Shown here: piece after piece, positions 22,270 to 32,228 of the stretch | Position numbering within the stretch: the stretch's first letter is position 1 | Layout of the letters: each line of letters opens with the position of its first letter | Assembly: GCA_016792845.1 (NCBI GenBank) | Contig: JAEUKH010000036.1 | Location: forward strand, 1 to 36,718 | Reading direction: 5' to 3' | Length of the DNA: 36,718 nt | Source: Myxococcales bacterium | GTDB taxonomy: Bacteria > Myxococcota_A > Polyangia > Polyangiales > Ga0077539 | Translations under genes and position numbers: made by a program | Notes under the pieces: generated by a model | The model's input: only the letters and a program-made list of their open reading frames with translations | Told to the model about the DNA's origin: nothing | Databases searched by the model: none

Positions 22270-24171
22270 ATGCAATGGCGTACGCGCGCTTCGCTCTCTG
22301 TGTCGCTCCTGACCGTGGCCCTTGTGGCTTGCAGCAGCGGCAACACCGTGGTGGGTGGCCCTGGTACCGACGGCGGTACTGACCTCGGCGTCGTTGACGT
22401 CGGCTTCGACGCGGGCCCCGCTGACACCGGCCCGAGCGACACAGGGCCCAGCGACACGGGGCCCAGCGACACGGGGCCCAGCGACACGGGGCCCGGCGAC
22501 ACGGGGCCCTTTCGGTGCACGAGCGATGAGGCGTGCGCGACCTCTGACGCGGGCGCGCGGGTGTGCGACACCGCCTCGGGGCAATGTGTGGCGTGCCTCC
22601 CGAGCAACGACACTTGCCCGGTCGACCAGCACTGCGACGGCGCCACCAACGCCTGCGTGCCGGGCTGTCGGAGCGACGAGGGCTGCCCCTCGGGTCAGCG
22701 CTGCATGTCGAACCAGTGCGTGATGGGCTGCACCGCCGACGCGCGCTGTGCGACCGGGCAGCGGTGCTGCAACGGCGGCTGCGTCGACCCGCAGTCGAGC
22801 GCCGACCACTGCGGCGCGTGCGGCACCGCGTGCAGCGCGCCCAACGCGACGCCCGCGTGCGCGATGGGGGCCTGCGGCGTCGGGGCGTGCAACATGGGCT
22901 TCGCCAACTGCGACGGCCAGGCGGGCAACGGCTGCGAGGTCGACACCCGCGCGAGCCTCGCCCACTGCGGCGCCTGCGACAACGCGTGCCCGACCCCGGC
23001 CAACGCCGCGCCGCGATGCGCCGCCGGCGTGTGCGGCTTCGCGTGCAGCGCGGGCTTCGACGACTGCGACGCCATGGCGGGCAACGGCTGCGAGGCCGCG
23101 CTCCAGACGAGCCTCGCCCACTGCGGGGCCTGCAACAACGCCTGCCCGACCCCGGCGAACGCGACCCCGCGGTGCTCCGAGGGCGCCTGCGGCTTCACCT
23201 GCAACACGGGCTTCGCCGACTGCGACATGAACGCGGCCAACGGGTGCGAGGTCGACCTCCGCACGAGCACCGCCCACTGCGGCGCGTGCGGCACCGCGTG
23301 CGCCTACGCCAACGCGGCGGGCGTGTGCACCAGCGGCGTCTGCGGCCTCGGGGCCTGCAACGCGGGCTTCTCGAACTGCAACATGAACCCCGCCGACGGG
23401 TGCGAGGTCAACACCACCAGCAACGCCAGCCACTGCGGCGCGTGCGGCGCCGAGTGCGGGCTCCGCAACGCCGTCTCGGCGTGCCGGGCGTCGAGCTGCG
23501 CCGTCGAGGCCTGCGACGCGGGCTTCGGCAACTGCGACAGCATGGTGGCCAACGGGTGCGAGACCAACCTCCGTAGCGACCCGCGCAACTGCGGCGCGTG
23601 CGGCACGGTGTGTTCGAGCGGGGTGTGCGCCAACGGCGCGTGCCAGGCCCCGAGCTGCACCGACCGGGTGCGCAACGGCACCGAGACCGACGTCGATTGC
23701 GGCGGCACCTGTGCGGGCTGCGCGCGATGCCAGATCTGCACCACCAACGCCGACTGCCAAGAGAACGTGTGCGCGAACGGGCGCTGCATCTTTCGCCGAG
23801 ACATCAGCATCGATTGGTTGGTGAACTGTAGCGGGCCCGGCGGCGGCAACACCCCCGCGGTGTACGCCGGCATGCCCGCAGGCAACTACCAGGTCACCGC
23901 CCTCAACTCCGCCGCCACCGTGTGGAACCCCGTGAGCTACCCGAGCAACGGGTGGATGTGGCGCGTGAGCTGCGACACGCTCTCGCTCCCCACCATGGCC
24001 ACGCCGAGCGGGATGTTCTACCCGACCCCCGAGGCGGCCTTCGCGGCCATTCAGCAGCCCTCGCAGCAGGTCAACTACAGCGGCGGCACCCTGTCGTGCG
24101 TGTTCGTCGACAACCCGTGCAGCGACAACCAGGGCGCGGTGCGCTTTCGGATGGACCTCGTCTGCCCCTGA
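22270..24171 (+). CDS. Large Cys-rich repeat lipoprotein
   Basis: A 633-aa lipoprotein (lipobox LVAC, Cys21). The linker to residue 80 contains six DTGPx units. Residues 80-170 contain EGF-like or dickkopf-like Cys pairs (CxxDEACxT, GQRCMSNQCV, GQRCCNGGCVD). About six repeats of about 50 aa follow, each with xHCGACGxxC, a short spacer, CGxxxCxxGFxxCD-x-x-x-x-NGCE. Residues 470-520 contain CTDRVRNGTETDVDCGGTCAGC with the ENVCANGRC motif. The C-terminal 110 aa are a distinct beta-rich domain. The Cys-dense stalk suggests a disulfide-stabilised surface fibre. Such proteins are common in Myxococcota; the ligand is unknown. Confidence 0.85.
   Translation: MQWRTRASLSVSLLTVALVACSSGNTVVGGPGTDGGTDLGVVDVGFDAGPADTGPSDTGPSDTGPSDTGPSDTGPGDTGPFRCTSDEACATSDAGARVCDTASGQCVACLPSNDTCPVDQHCDGATNACVPGCRSDEGCPSGQRCMSNQCVMGCTADARCATGQRCCNGGCVDPQSSADHCGACGTACSAPNATPACAMGACGVGACNMGFANCDGQAGNGCEVDTRASLAHCGACDNACPTPANAAPRCAAGVCGFACSAGFDDCDAMAGNGCEAALQTSLAHCGACNNACPTPANATPRCSEGACGFTCNTGFADCDMNAANGCEVDLRTSTAHCGACGTACAYANAAGVCTSGVCGLGACNAGFSNCNMNPADGCEVNTTSNASHCGACGAECGLRNAVSACRASSCAVEACDAGFGNCDSMVANGCETNLRSDPRNCGACGTVCSSGVCANGACQAPSCTDRVRNGTETDVDCGGTCAGCARCQICTTNADCQENVCANGRCIFRRDISIDWLVNCSGPGGGNTPAVYAGMPAGNYQVTALNSAATVWNPVSYPSNGWMWRVSCDTLSLPTMATPSGMFYPTPEAAFAAIQQPSQQVNYSGGTLSCVFVDNPCSDNQGAVRFRMDLVCP
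22420..22509 (+). repeat. Six-copy 15-bp coding minisatellite
   Basis: Six tandem copies of a 15-bp unit, typically AGCGACACGGGGCCC, encode Ser-Asp-Thr-Gly-Pro in the linker. Copies 3-5 are identical and the first and last are diverged, which fits slippage expansion. Confidence 0.9.
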
Positions 24172-24240
24172 GCCGCGCCGCGAGGCCCCCGGCGCGCGCG
24201 ACCCGCCCCCGCGGCGATGGCGCGCCGCGCCGACGTGTAA

Positions 24241-24268
24241 CGTTTCAGCGACGTTTCAACCGTGTTTC
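24241..24268 (+). promoter_or_regulatory. Three CGTTTCA heptamers at 11-bp spacing
   Basis: CGTTTCA-GCGA-CGTTTCA-ACCG-TGTTTCA places GTTTCA at 24242, 24253 and 24264, exactly 11 bp apart. Direct heptamers with 4-bp spacers are the layout of OmpR/PhoB-family response-regulator boxes. The site lies about 180 bp upstream of the TPR gene in the only gap of its size here. Confidence 0.55.
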
Positions 24269-24448
24269 ATCGGCACGCGCTGAGCGCCCCTCAGGGCGCG
24301 TCGCCGCGGCGCTATTTCGGAGCGCGCGGCGCTTCGTGGTTCCCCCGCTGTTCGGGTGTGGGTTAGCCTCGCGCCCCCGCTGACTTCGGCCATCCTTCGG
24401 GAGGGTGGTCGGGATTCACCGTTCACACCTCCAGCGCCAGAGTCCACG

Positions 24449-27400
24449 ATGAGCATTCCGGAGTCTCTCGCCCAGCGCATCGACGCCGCCCGTTCTGCCC
24501 CTGACCAGGATGACCTCTGGGCCGCAGCCGAAGACGAAGCGCGGGCGCTCGAGCGCCCTGACGAGCTTCTGGCCGCCTACGCCGAAGCCCTCGCGGGCCC
24601 CCTCGACGCTGCGCTCGCCAACCGCATCGGTCAGCGCGCGGTGGCCTTCCACGACGAGTGGGGCGGCGAGCCCGACGCGCTCATCGTGCTCCTCGGCGCG
24701 GTGCTCACCCACGACCCCCTCTCGGGCTGGGCCTTCGACCGCCTCTCGATGCTCCTCAACAGCGCCGCCCGGTGGGACGACCTCCTCGCCCTCTACGACC
24801 GCACCCTCGCCGCCCTCGGGCCCGACGGCGACAAGCAACGCCGCGGCGCCCTCCTCGACGAAGCCGGTGAAATCGCAAAAGATTTCGCGGGCGACCCGAG
24901 CCGCTCGATCCCCTACCTCGCGGCGCGCTTCGCCCTCGACCGCGGCAACGCCACCGTGGCCCGGAGCCTTGAGCGGCTCTACGAGAAGCTCAACCGCCCG
25001 CGCGACCTCATCGCCCTCTGGTCTGCACGGCTGCCGCACCTCGCGCCCGACGTCGCACGCCAGACCCGCAGCCGCATCGCCGCCCTCTGGCTCGACCTCG
25101 ACGAGGCCCGCGAGGCCCTCGAAGCCACCGAGGCCCTGCTGACCGTGGCGCCCGGCGAGCAGGCCGCCGTCGACCTCCTTGAGCGCCTCGCCACCCACGC
25201 CGACCTCGACGTGGCGCGGCTCGCCATCGACCACCTCCGGCAGCGTTACGACACCGACGGTCGCACCGAAGACAGCCTCCGGATGCTCTCGCTGCGCCTC
25301 TCCGTGGCCGAAGACGACGCCACCCGGGTGAGCCTCCACGGCGCCCTCTACGCGCGGCTCCTCGGGCTCGGCAGGGTGGTCGAGGCGACGCCCCACGCGG
25401 CCGCGCTCCTCGCGCTCGAACCCGCCAACGACGCGCACGTCGCGGCCTTGCAGTCGCTCACCGCCCAGACCGGCGATCACGCGGCCCTGGCCGACGCCCT
25501 CGCCCGCGCCGCCGACGCCCTCTTCGCGCAGAACGCCTCGGTCGATGCGGCCCTCTCGCGGCTCGTGCTCGCGGGCGACCTGCGCGTCGACGCCCTCGAC
25601 GACGCGGCCGGGGCCGTGGCGGTGTACACCCGCGTGCTCGACACCGCGGGCGCCCCCGACGCGGTGGTGCTGCCGGTGGCGCGGCGGCTCGTGACGCTCC
25701 TCGCCGACGACGACGCCGCGCGGCTCGCGGTGTACGAGACCCTCAGCCAGATCGAGACCTCGCCCGCGGCGCGGCGGGTGGCCTTCGGGCACGCCGCACG
25801 GCTCGCCGAGTCGCGGGGTGAGCTCGAGCGCGCGCTCAGCGCGTGGCAGGCCCGCATCGACGCCGACCGCGGTGATACCGAGGCGCTCGACGCGATGGTG
25901 TCGCTCTTGCCGCGGCTCGAGCGGTGGGTCGCCTTGGTCGAAGTGTTGGGCCTCCGCGCGCAGACGGCGGAGACCGCTGCGGCGCACCGGGCCGACCTCG
26001 TGGCCATCGCGAACACGCAGGCCCTGCGCCTCGGGCAGACCGCCGAGGCCATCACGACCTGGGTCGAGATTCGAGACACCTACGGCCAGAACGCCGAGAC
26101 CGTCGACGCCCTCGGCGACCTCTTCACCCGCGCCGAACGGTGGGACGACCTGGTCGCCCTCCTCGCCCACGCGAGCGCCCACGAGACCGACCTCTTGCGC
26201 CGGGCCACGCTTCGGCGGCGCGGCGGCGACGTGCATCGCCTTCGCGGCGACGACCCCGCCCTCGCCCTCGCGGCGTACAGCGAAGCCCTCGCGAGCAACC
26301 CCGCCGAGGCGGGCGCCCGAGAGGGGCTCCTGGCCCTGCGCGACGTGCCCGCGGTGCGCGAGGCCGCCATCGTCGAGCTCGCGCAGGCCTTCGCGCTCAC
26401 CGACGACTGGCAGAGCCTCGTCGGCATCGTCGAAGACCGGGTCTCGATCGCGGCCTCGGCGCTCGAACAAGCGCGGCGGCTCCTCGAAGCCGCGGGCCTC
26501 GCCGAACAGCGCGGCGGCGACGTCTCGCTGGCCCTCGGGTACACCGCGCGGGCCCTGCCGCTCAGCCTCGAAGACGCACAGCTCCGGGCCTCGGTCGAGG
26601 CCGAGCTCGCGCGCCTCGCGCCCCTCGCCGAGGGCTGGTCGACGGTGGTGGCCGCCTACGCCGAGGCCCTCGCGGCGGCGGGCGATGGCCTCGACCTCGT
26701 GGCCCATCTGGCTTTCGTTCAGGGTGAAATCTACGAGCGCGAGCTCGACGACGCGTCGCGGGCGCTCGCCTCGTTTCTTCGCATCGACGCGGCCCACCGA
26801 AACGCCCACGCGGTCACCGAGGCGATCGTGCGCACCGCAGGCAAGACCGACACCTGGGACGCCGCCGCCGGCGCCCTCGTCGATCACGCCCTCGCGACCG
26901 GCTTCGTGGCCGACCGCATCGCCCAGACCTTCGACGCCATCACCTCAGAGCGCGACGCCTGGCGCGAGGCCCTGAGCAGCCTCGACGCCGTGATCGAGGG
27001 CACCGACGCGCAGCCCGAGCTCTTGCGGCGCCTCGACACGCTCCTCGGGGTCTGGCAGCGCGATCGGTGCGACGACACCCCCGCCGCCACGCTCACCTTG
27101 CAGCGCGCCGTGGCCCGCGACGGGGGCGACGTCGAGACCCTCGCGATGCTCGCCGACCTCCAGCGCCGAGCCCCCTCTCACGACCTCTTGGTGAGCCTCC
27201 TCGGCCTCGCTGACGCCCTCGGGCGCGCCCCGGCGGCGCTCGATGTGCTCCGCGAGGCCGCGACCCTCGCGCCCGACGTCGCGCGTGAGCCGAACGAGGC
27301 GCGCAAGATCCTCGAGCGCCTCCTCAGCGAGAGCGCCACCCGCTGGTCGGCCGGCGAAGACGACGCCGAGACCCTGAGCCTCACGGCTGAACACGCCGCG

Positions 27401-30400
27401 TGGGCGCTGCGCGCGTTGGTCGACCTCCTCCTCGCGCAAGGCGACACCCTCGAGGCCGTTCAGCTGCTCGTGTGGGGCGCCTCGCTGCCCTTCGCCCCCG
27501 AGGCCGCGCGGGAGCTTCGCCGCGAGGCCGCGGCCCGCTCGGAGTCGCAGCTCGACGACAAGGCCCGGGCCATCACGCTCTACCGCGACATCCTCGACGG
27601 CGCGCCGGCCGACCCGGGCGCCCAAGCGTCGCTCGGCCTCCTCTACGAATCGCTCGGCGATCTCGACGCCCTCATCGGGCTGCGGCAGCACGCGCTGGCG
27701 CTCACCGACGACCTCGACGCGCGCATCGCGCTGCGGCTCGAGCTCGCGCGGGTGTTCAGCCGCCGCGGGGCCGACGGTGACATCGAGGCCGAGGTGATGG
27801 TGCTCCGAGAAAACCTCCGCGAGCTGCCCGGCGAGGAGGCCACCATCGAGGCCCTGGCCGAAGGCTTCAAGCGCCGCGCCGTGTGGAGCCATCTGCACGC
27901 CCTCTACGTCGAGCAGGCCGGTGCCCTGGGCGCCGGGAGCGCGCTCTCGCAGGCGCTCTACACCCGCGCCGCCGCCCTCGCCGAGAGCACCCTCAACGCC
28001 CCCGCCCTCGCCATCGCCGCGTGGGAGCGGGTGGCCGCCCACGAAGAGCGCCTCGACGCCCTCACCGCCCTCGCCCGTCTCTACGCCGCGCAAGGCAACC
28101 ACGGCGCGGCGATCGGGTACCTCCAGCGCGTGCTCGCCCACCCCGGGGTCGAAGACCGCCGCGCGGTGGTGGCCACCCTCGCCGAGGCGCAGGTCGACGT
28201 CGGCAACGTCGACGGCGCGCGCAGCACCCTGGCCGAGCACCTCGCCCAAGACCCCCTCGCCGAGGGCCTCCGCGACCGCCTGGCCGAGCTCTACCGCGCC
28301 AACGAGAGCTGGGAGCCGCTGGCGGCGCTCCTCGCGTCAGAAGAGGGCGGCCGCGCCCCGGGCGTCGCCGCGTTGCGCGAGGCCGCTGACATCCTCCAGA
28401 AGCGCCTCGGCGCCCCCGAACGCGCCATCCCGGTGCTCGAACACTGCTTGACGCTCGGCCGCGACGACCGCTCGATCCGCGCCACCCTCGCCGACGCATT
28501 TCGCGCCGCGGGGCGGGCCGACGAGGCCCGCGCGATGCTCGACGCCCTCGTCGAGAGCTTCGGCCGCCAGCGCCCCCCCGAGCGCGCCCTCGCGCACTAC
28601 CACCTCGCCCAGCTCGCCCGCGACCGCGGCGACCTCCAGGGCGCCACCGCCCAGCTCGAAATCGCCAGCGCCATCGACCTCACGCACCCCGGCATCTTCA
28701 AGATGTTGGGCGAGCTCTCGCGCGAGGCCGAGCAGTTCGACAAGGCCGAGCGGGCCTACCGCGCGCTCTTGCTCATCGTGCGCCGACAGAGCGCCTCGGC
28801 CCTTCAGAGCGCCGACGCCGTGGGCCCGAGCGAGGTGCTCTACGCCCTCTATCAAATCGCCGTGCAGAACGGCCAAGACGAGCGCGCCCAAGAGACCCTC
28901 GAGAGCGCCTTCGAGACCGCCGCCACCAGCGACGCCGAGGCGGCCCGCCTTGAGCGCGCGGTGCGTGCCCAGAGCGAACACCCGCTGCTGCTGAGGGTGC
29001 TCGAGCTGAGGCTCTCGCTGAAGCCCGCCCCGCGGCTCCGGGCGGCCTTGCTCAACGACCTCGCGGCCTTGCTCGGCGCGCACCTCGGGCGCCCCGACGA
29101 GGCCCTCGAACACCGCCTCGAAGCCCTCGCCATCGCGCCCGACGACGCCGCAGCCCACCAGGCCGCGCGGGCCCTCGCGCGCGCCCAAGGCAGCGCGGCG
29201 CGCTACGCAGAGCGCCTCGATGGCCTCGCCGCTGCGGCCGTGGCGGCGGGCGATGTCACCCTCGCGGTCGACCTGCGGTTGCGCCTCGGGAGCGTGCGCG
29301 CCGACGACCTCCAAGACCTCTCGGGCGCCCGCGACGCCCTCGAAGCCGCCGAGGCGAGCGCGACGGGCCCGGCGCGGGAGCGGGCCCTGCTCACCCTCGC
29401 GACGGCCTACGGTTCGCTCGGCGACCGCGCGGGGCAGCGCAAGGCCCTCGGCGCCCTCCTGGCCGAAGACCTCGGCGACGCGGGCGAGATCGCCTGGCAG
29501 CTTGCCGCCCTCGACCTCAGCGACGACGACCTCGGCCGCGCCGTGACCTCGCTCGACACCGCCCTCGATCGGCAGTACGACGCGGCCCGTGCGGTCGGGC
29601 TCCTCGTGAGCGCCGCCGATCAGCACCGCAACGCGCCCGAGCTCCTCGCGGTGTACGAGCGGGTGGCGCGCGACGCGGGCGACAACGGCGCGCTCCTCGA
29701 CGTGCTCGTGCGGCGCGCGGGGGCCGACGATGTGAGCCTCGACGCGCTCCGCGAAGGGGTCGAGCTCGCCACCCAGTCGGGCGCCCTCGACACCGCCGAG
29801 GCGCTCTTGCGCCGGGCCGTCGAGGTCGCAGCGGCCCGCGGCGTCGCGGGCGAGAGCGTGTGGGCCATGGTGGCCCTCGCCGAGCGTCGCAAATCGGCCG
29901 ACGACCCGCGCACCGCGCTCACCTGGCTGCGGCACGCCGCGGCCCACGCCGAGCCGAGCGAGGCCTTCGCGCTGGAGCTCGACGCCGCCGCCCTCGCCGC
30001 GGGCCCCGCCGACGACCTCGGGTATGCCCTGGCGACCTACGAGCGTCTGCGGCTCCGCGACCCGAGCGATCGCCTCGTATGGGAGCCCTTGCTCGACGTG
30101 CTCCGCCGGGTCGGCGACGACGCGCGGCGCGAGGCCCTCATCGACGAGACGGTGTCGAACGTCTACGACCGCGGGGCGCGGATCCACCTCCGGCTCGAAC
30201 GGGCGCGGCTTCAGCTCGGCAACCCTGCCCGCGGCGAAGACGCTGCGCGCTCGCTGCGCGAGGTGCTCGACGAAGACCCCGACGACACCACGGCCACCGA
30301 GCTCCTCGCCGACCTCCTTGAGCGCGAGCACCGCCACGAGGAGCTCGCCGACCTCCTCATGCGGCAGTTTGACAGCGCCCGCGAGCGCCGCGACCCGGTG

Positions 30401-32224
30401 GGCACCCGCGCCCTCGGGTTGCGCCTCGCCGCGCTCTACGCCCCCACCCGCCGCGAGCGCGCCATTGACGCCCTGCGGGGGGTCACCGAGGTGATCGCGG
30501 GCGACCGCGAGGTGCTCTCGCAGTGGGTCGCGTTGCAGACCGAAGAAGACCCCATGGGCGAGCGGGCCGACACCCTCGAAGCGCTCCTCGCGGTTCAGCA
30601 CGGCGCCGAGGCGGCGCGCAGCGCCCTCGCCCTCGCGCAATACCGCAACGCTCTCGCCGACGACGCCGGGGTCGAACGCGCGCTCGAGGCGGGCTTTCGC
30701 GCGATGCCCAACGACGACACCCTGCGCGGACACCTCGAAGCGCGGTACCACGCCCGAAGCCACTGGGCGGGCCTCGCGGCGATGCGTGAGTTGCACGCGG
30801 CGCACCTCGAAGACCCGGTCGCCCGGGCGGCGGCGCTCCAGACCGCGGCGATGCTGTACCGCGACTCGCTCGGCGACCCGAGCCGCGCCTCGACGCTCTT
30901 GTCTGAAGCGCGGAAGCTCTTGCCCGGCGACCTGCACCTCTTGGCCGAGCACGCCCGCACCCACGCCCGGGCGGGCGACCACGCCGCGGCCGAGCGCGAG
31001 GTCACCGAGGCCCTCGGGAGCGTCGCCGCGAGCGACACCCGCACGGCCCTCTTGCGACTCCGGGCCGAGCTCCGGGGCGCGGCGCAAGACCTCGCCGGGG
31101 TGGTGAGCGACCTCGAAGAGGCCTTCTCCTTGGTGGGCGCGCCGGTGGCGGGCGAGCTGGCCCAGGCCCTCGACGCCTTGCGGCTGTCGGCGATGGCGAA
31201 CGGCGACCAGGCGACCGAGCGGGCCGTGACGCTGCGCCTCGTGGCGGTGCTCCCATCGGTGGGCGAGCCCCGGGCGGCGCAGGGGTATTTGCAAGAGTGG
31301 GTAACCCGATTCCCCAGTGATGCTGAGGCGTTGAAGATGCTCGCAGAGACCCACCTCGGGGCCTCCGAGTGGGACGCCGCGGCCGACGTCCTCGAGCGCC
31401 TCGTCGCCGCCACCGAGGGCGAGGCCAAAATCACCGCCGCGATCTCGCTCGCCGACGCGTGCGAGAAGGCGGGGCGCCCCGAACAAGCCCGCGAGGGCCT
31501 TGAGCAAGCCTACGCCGCGAACCGCGACCACACGGCCCTCCGCGCCCGGCTGCGGGCCCTCTACGCCGCCCTCGGGGCCGGGGTCGAGTCGGCCTCGCTC
31601 TGGGTCGACGAGGCGGCCTTCGCCACCGACGACAACGCCCGCTTCGAGGCCTGGCGCGGCGCCGGGGCGGCCTTCGTCGAGCTCGCCAACGACCCCGTCC
31701 AGGCCATCGACGCGCTCGAAAAGGCCCGCGCGCTCAAGCCCACCGACCACGAGACCACGGTGCGCCTCGCCGACGCCTTCACCGCGGCCGAGCGCATCGA
31801 CGACGCCTCGAAGCTCCTCGAAGCGGGCATCGCGGCGCACAAGGGCCGGCGCTCGAAAGAGCTCGCCACGTTGCAGCACCGCATGGCCCGGCTCGCCTAC
31901 GCGACGGGCGACGCGGCGGTCGAGCTCGCGTGGCTCAACGCCGCCCTCGACACCGACGTTCAGAACGGGCAGGTCGCCGCAGAGCTTGCCGACGTGGCGA
32001 TGGAGCTCAACAACTACGACGTGGCCCTCAAGGCCCTTCGCGCGGTGACGTTGATGAAGAACCCGGGCCCCATGAGCCGGGCGATGGCCTTCTTGCGGCA
32101 GGGGCAGATCGCCCAGGCCCAGGGTGACCCCAAGAAGGCCGTCTTTCTGGCCCGGAAGGCCCTCTCAGAAGACGCTCAGCTCGACGAAGCCCATCAGTTC
32201 TTGCGAGACCTCGGCGTGGAGTGA
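24449..32224 (+). CDS. Giant TPR-repeat protein (2,591 aa)
   Basis: Almost wholly helical: a long series of tetratricopeptide repeats with the usual A-x-x-x-Y/L-x-x-A spacing and units such as LGLLYESLGDLDALIGLRQHAL, FKMLGELSREAEQFDKAERAYR and VAAELADVAMELNNYDVALKALRAV. It is very rich in Ala, Leu, Glu and Asp. There is no signal peptide or membrane helix, so it is cytoplasmic. The chosen ATG begins MSIPESLAQRID; upstream residues in the same frame have no coding look. A late SSP-like C-terminus (QLDEAHQFLRDLGVE) ends it 4 nt before the next gene. TPR arrays bind proteins; the partner is unknown. A long antisense frame opposite it is a by-product of GC-rich codons. Confidence 0.92.
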   Translation: MSIPESLAQRIDAARSAPDQDDLWAAAEDEARALERPDELLAAYAEALAGPLDAALANRIGQRAVAFHDEWGGEPDALIVLLGAVLTHDPLSGWAFDRLSMLLNSAARWDDLLALYDRTLAALGPDGDKQRRGALLDEAGEIAKDFAGDPSRSIPYLAARFALDRGNATVARSLERLYEKLNRPRDLIALWSARLPHLAPDVARQTRSRIAALWLDLDEAREALEATEALLTVAPGEQAAVDLLERLATHADLDVARLAIDHLRQRYDTDGRTEDSLRMLSLRLSVAEDDATRVSLHGALYARLLGLGRVVEATPHAAALLALEPANDAHVAALQSLTAQTGDHAALADALARAADALFAQNASVDAALSRLVLAGDLRVDALDDAAGAVAVYTRVLDTAGAPDAVVLPVARRLVTLLADDDAARLAVYETLSQIETSPAARRVAFGHAARLAESRGELERALSAWQARIDADRGDTEALDAMVSLLPRLERWVALVEVLGLRAQTAETAAAHRADLVAIANTQALRLGQTAEAITTWVEIRDTYGQNAETVDALGDLFTRAERWDDLVALLAHASAHETDLLRRATLRRRGGDVHRLRGDDPALALAAYSEALASNPAEAGAREGLLALRDVPAVREAAIVELAQAFALTDDWQSLVGIVEDRVSIAASALEQARRLLEAAGLAEQRGGDVSLALGYTARALPLSLEDAQLRASVEAELARLAPLAEGWSTVVAAYAEALAAAGDGLDLVAHLAFVQGEIYERELDDASRALASFLRIDAAHRNAHAVTEAIVRTAGKTDTWDAAAGALVDHALATGFVADRIAQTFDAITSERDAWREALSSLDAVIEGTDAQPELLRRLDTLLGVWQRDRCDDTPAATLTLQRAVARDGGDVETLAMLADLQRRAPSHDLLVSLLGLADALGRAPAALDVLREAATLAPDVAREPNEARKILERLLSESATRWSAGEDDAETLSLTAEHAAWALRALVDLLLAQGDTLEAVQLLVWGASLPFAPEAARELRREAAARSESQLDDKARAITLYRDILDGAPADPGAQASLGLLYESLGDLDALIGLRQHALALTDDLDARIALRLELARVFSRRGADGDIEAEVMVLRENLRELPGEEATIEALAEGFKRRAVWSHLHALYVEQAGALGAGSALSQALYTRAAALAESTLNAPALAIAAWERVAAHEERLDALTALARLYAAQGNHGAAIGYLQRVLAHPGVEDRRAVVATLAEAQVDVGNVDGARSTLAEHLAQDPLAEGLRDRLAELYRANESWEPLAALLASEEGGRAPGVAALREAADILQKRLGAPERAIPVLEHCLTLGRDDRSIRATLADAFRAAGRADEARAMLDALVESFGRQRPPERALAHYHLAQLARDRGDLQGATAQLEIASAIDLTHPGIFKMLGELSREAEQFDKAERAYRALLLIVRRQSASALQSADAVGPSEVLYALYQIAVQNGQDERAQETLESAFETAATSDAEAARLERAVRAQSEHPLLLRVLELRLSLKPAPRLRAALLNDLAALLGAHLGRPDEALEHRLEALAIAPDDAAAHQAARALARAQGSAARYAERLDGLAAAAVAAGDVTLAVDLRLRLGSVRADDLQDLSGARDALEAAEASATGPARERALLTLATAYGSLGDRAGQRKALGALLAEDLGDAGEIAWQLAALDLSDDDLGRAVTSLDTALDRQYDAARAVGLLVSAADQHRNAPELLAVYERVARDAGDNGALLDVLVRRAGADDVSLDALREGVELATQSGALDTAEALLRRAVEVAAARGVAGESVWAMVALAERRKSADDPRTALTWLRHAAAHAEPSEAFALELDAAALAAGPADDLGYALATYERLRLRDPSDRLVWEPLLDVLRRVGDDARREALIDETVSNVYDRGARIHLRLERARLQLGNPARGEDAARSLREVLDEDPDDTTATELLADLLEREHRHEELADLLMRQFDSARERRDPVGTRALGLRLAALYAPTRRERAIDALRGVTEVIAGDREVLSQWVALQTEEDPMGERADTLEALLAVQHGAEAARSALALAQYRNALADDAGVERALEAGFRAMPNDDTLRGHLEARYHARSHWAGLAAMRELHAAHLEDPVARAAALQTAAMLYRDSLGDPSRASTLLSEARKLLPGDLHLLAEHARTHARAGDHAAAEREVTEALGSVAASDTRTALLRLRAELRGAAQDLAGVVSDLEEAFSLVGAPVAGELAQALDALRLSAMANGDQATERAVTLRLVAVLPSVGEPRAAQGYLQEWVTRFPSDAEALKMLAETHLGASEWDAAADVLERLVAATEGEAKITAAISLADACEKAGRPEQAREGLEQAYAANRDHTALRARLRALYAALGAGVESASLWVDEAAFATDDNARFEAWRGAGAAFVELANDPVQAIDALEKARALKPTDHETTVRLADAFTAAERIDDASKLLEAGIAAHKGRRSKELATLQHRMARLAYATGDAAVELAWLNAALDTDVQNGQVAAELADVAMELNNYDVALKALRAVTLMKNPGPMSRAMAFLRQGQIAQAQGDPKKAVFLARKALSEDAQLDEAHQFLRDLGVE

Positions 32225-32228
32225 CCCG

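Noticed and set aside
20662..23760. 1,032-codon minus-strand frame opposite the Cys-rich lipoproteins
   Set aside because: It is low-complexity (Ala/Arg/Val/Gly) and shadows the repeats of the plus-strand genes, which have signal peptides and motifs.
28337..31879. 1,180-codon antisense frame opposite the TPR gene (also long antisense frames at 24416-26887 and 160-3861)
   Set aside because: They mirror GC-rich codons of the sense gene, contain no family motif and no start signals. The 160-3861 frame is real only up to 1737.
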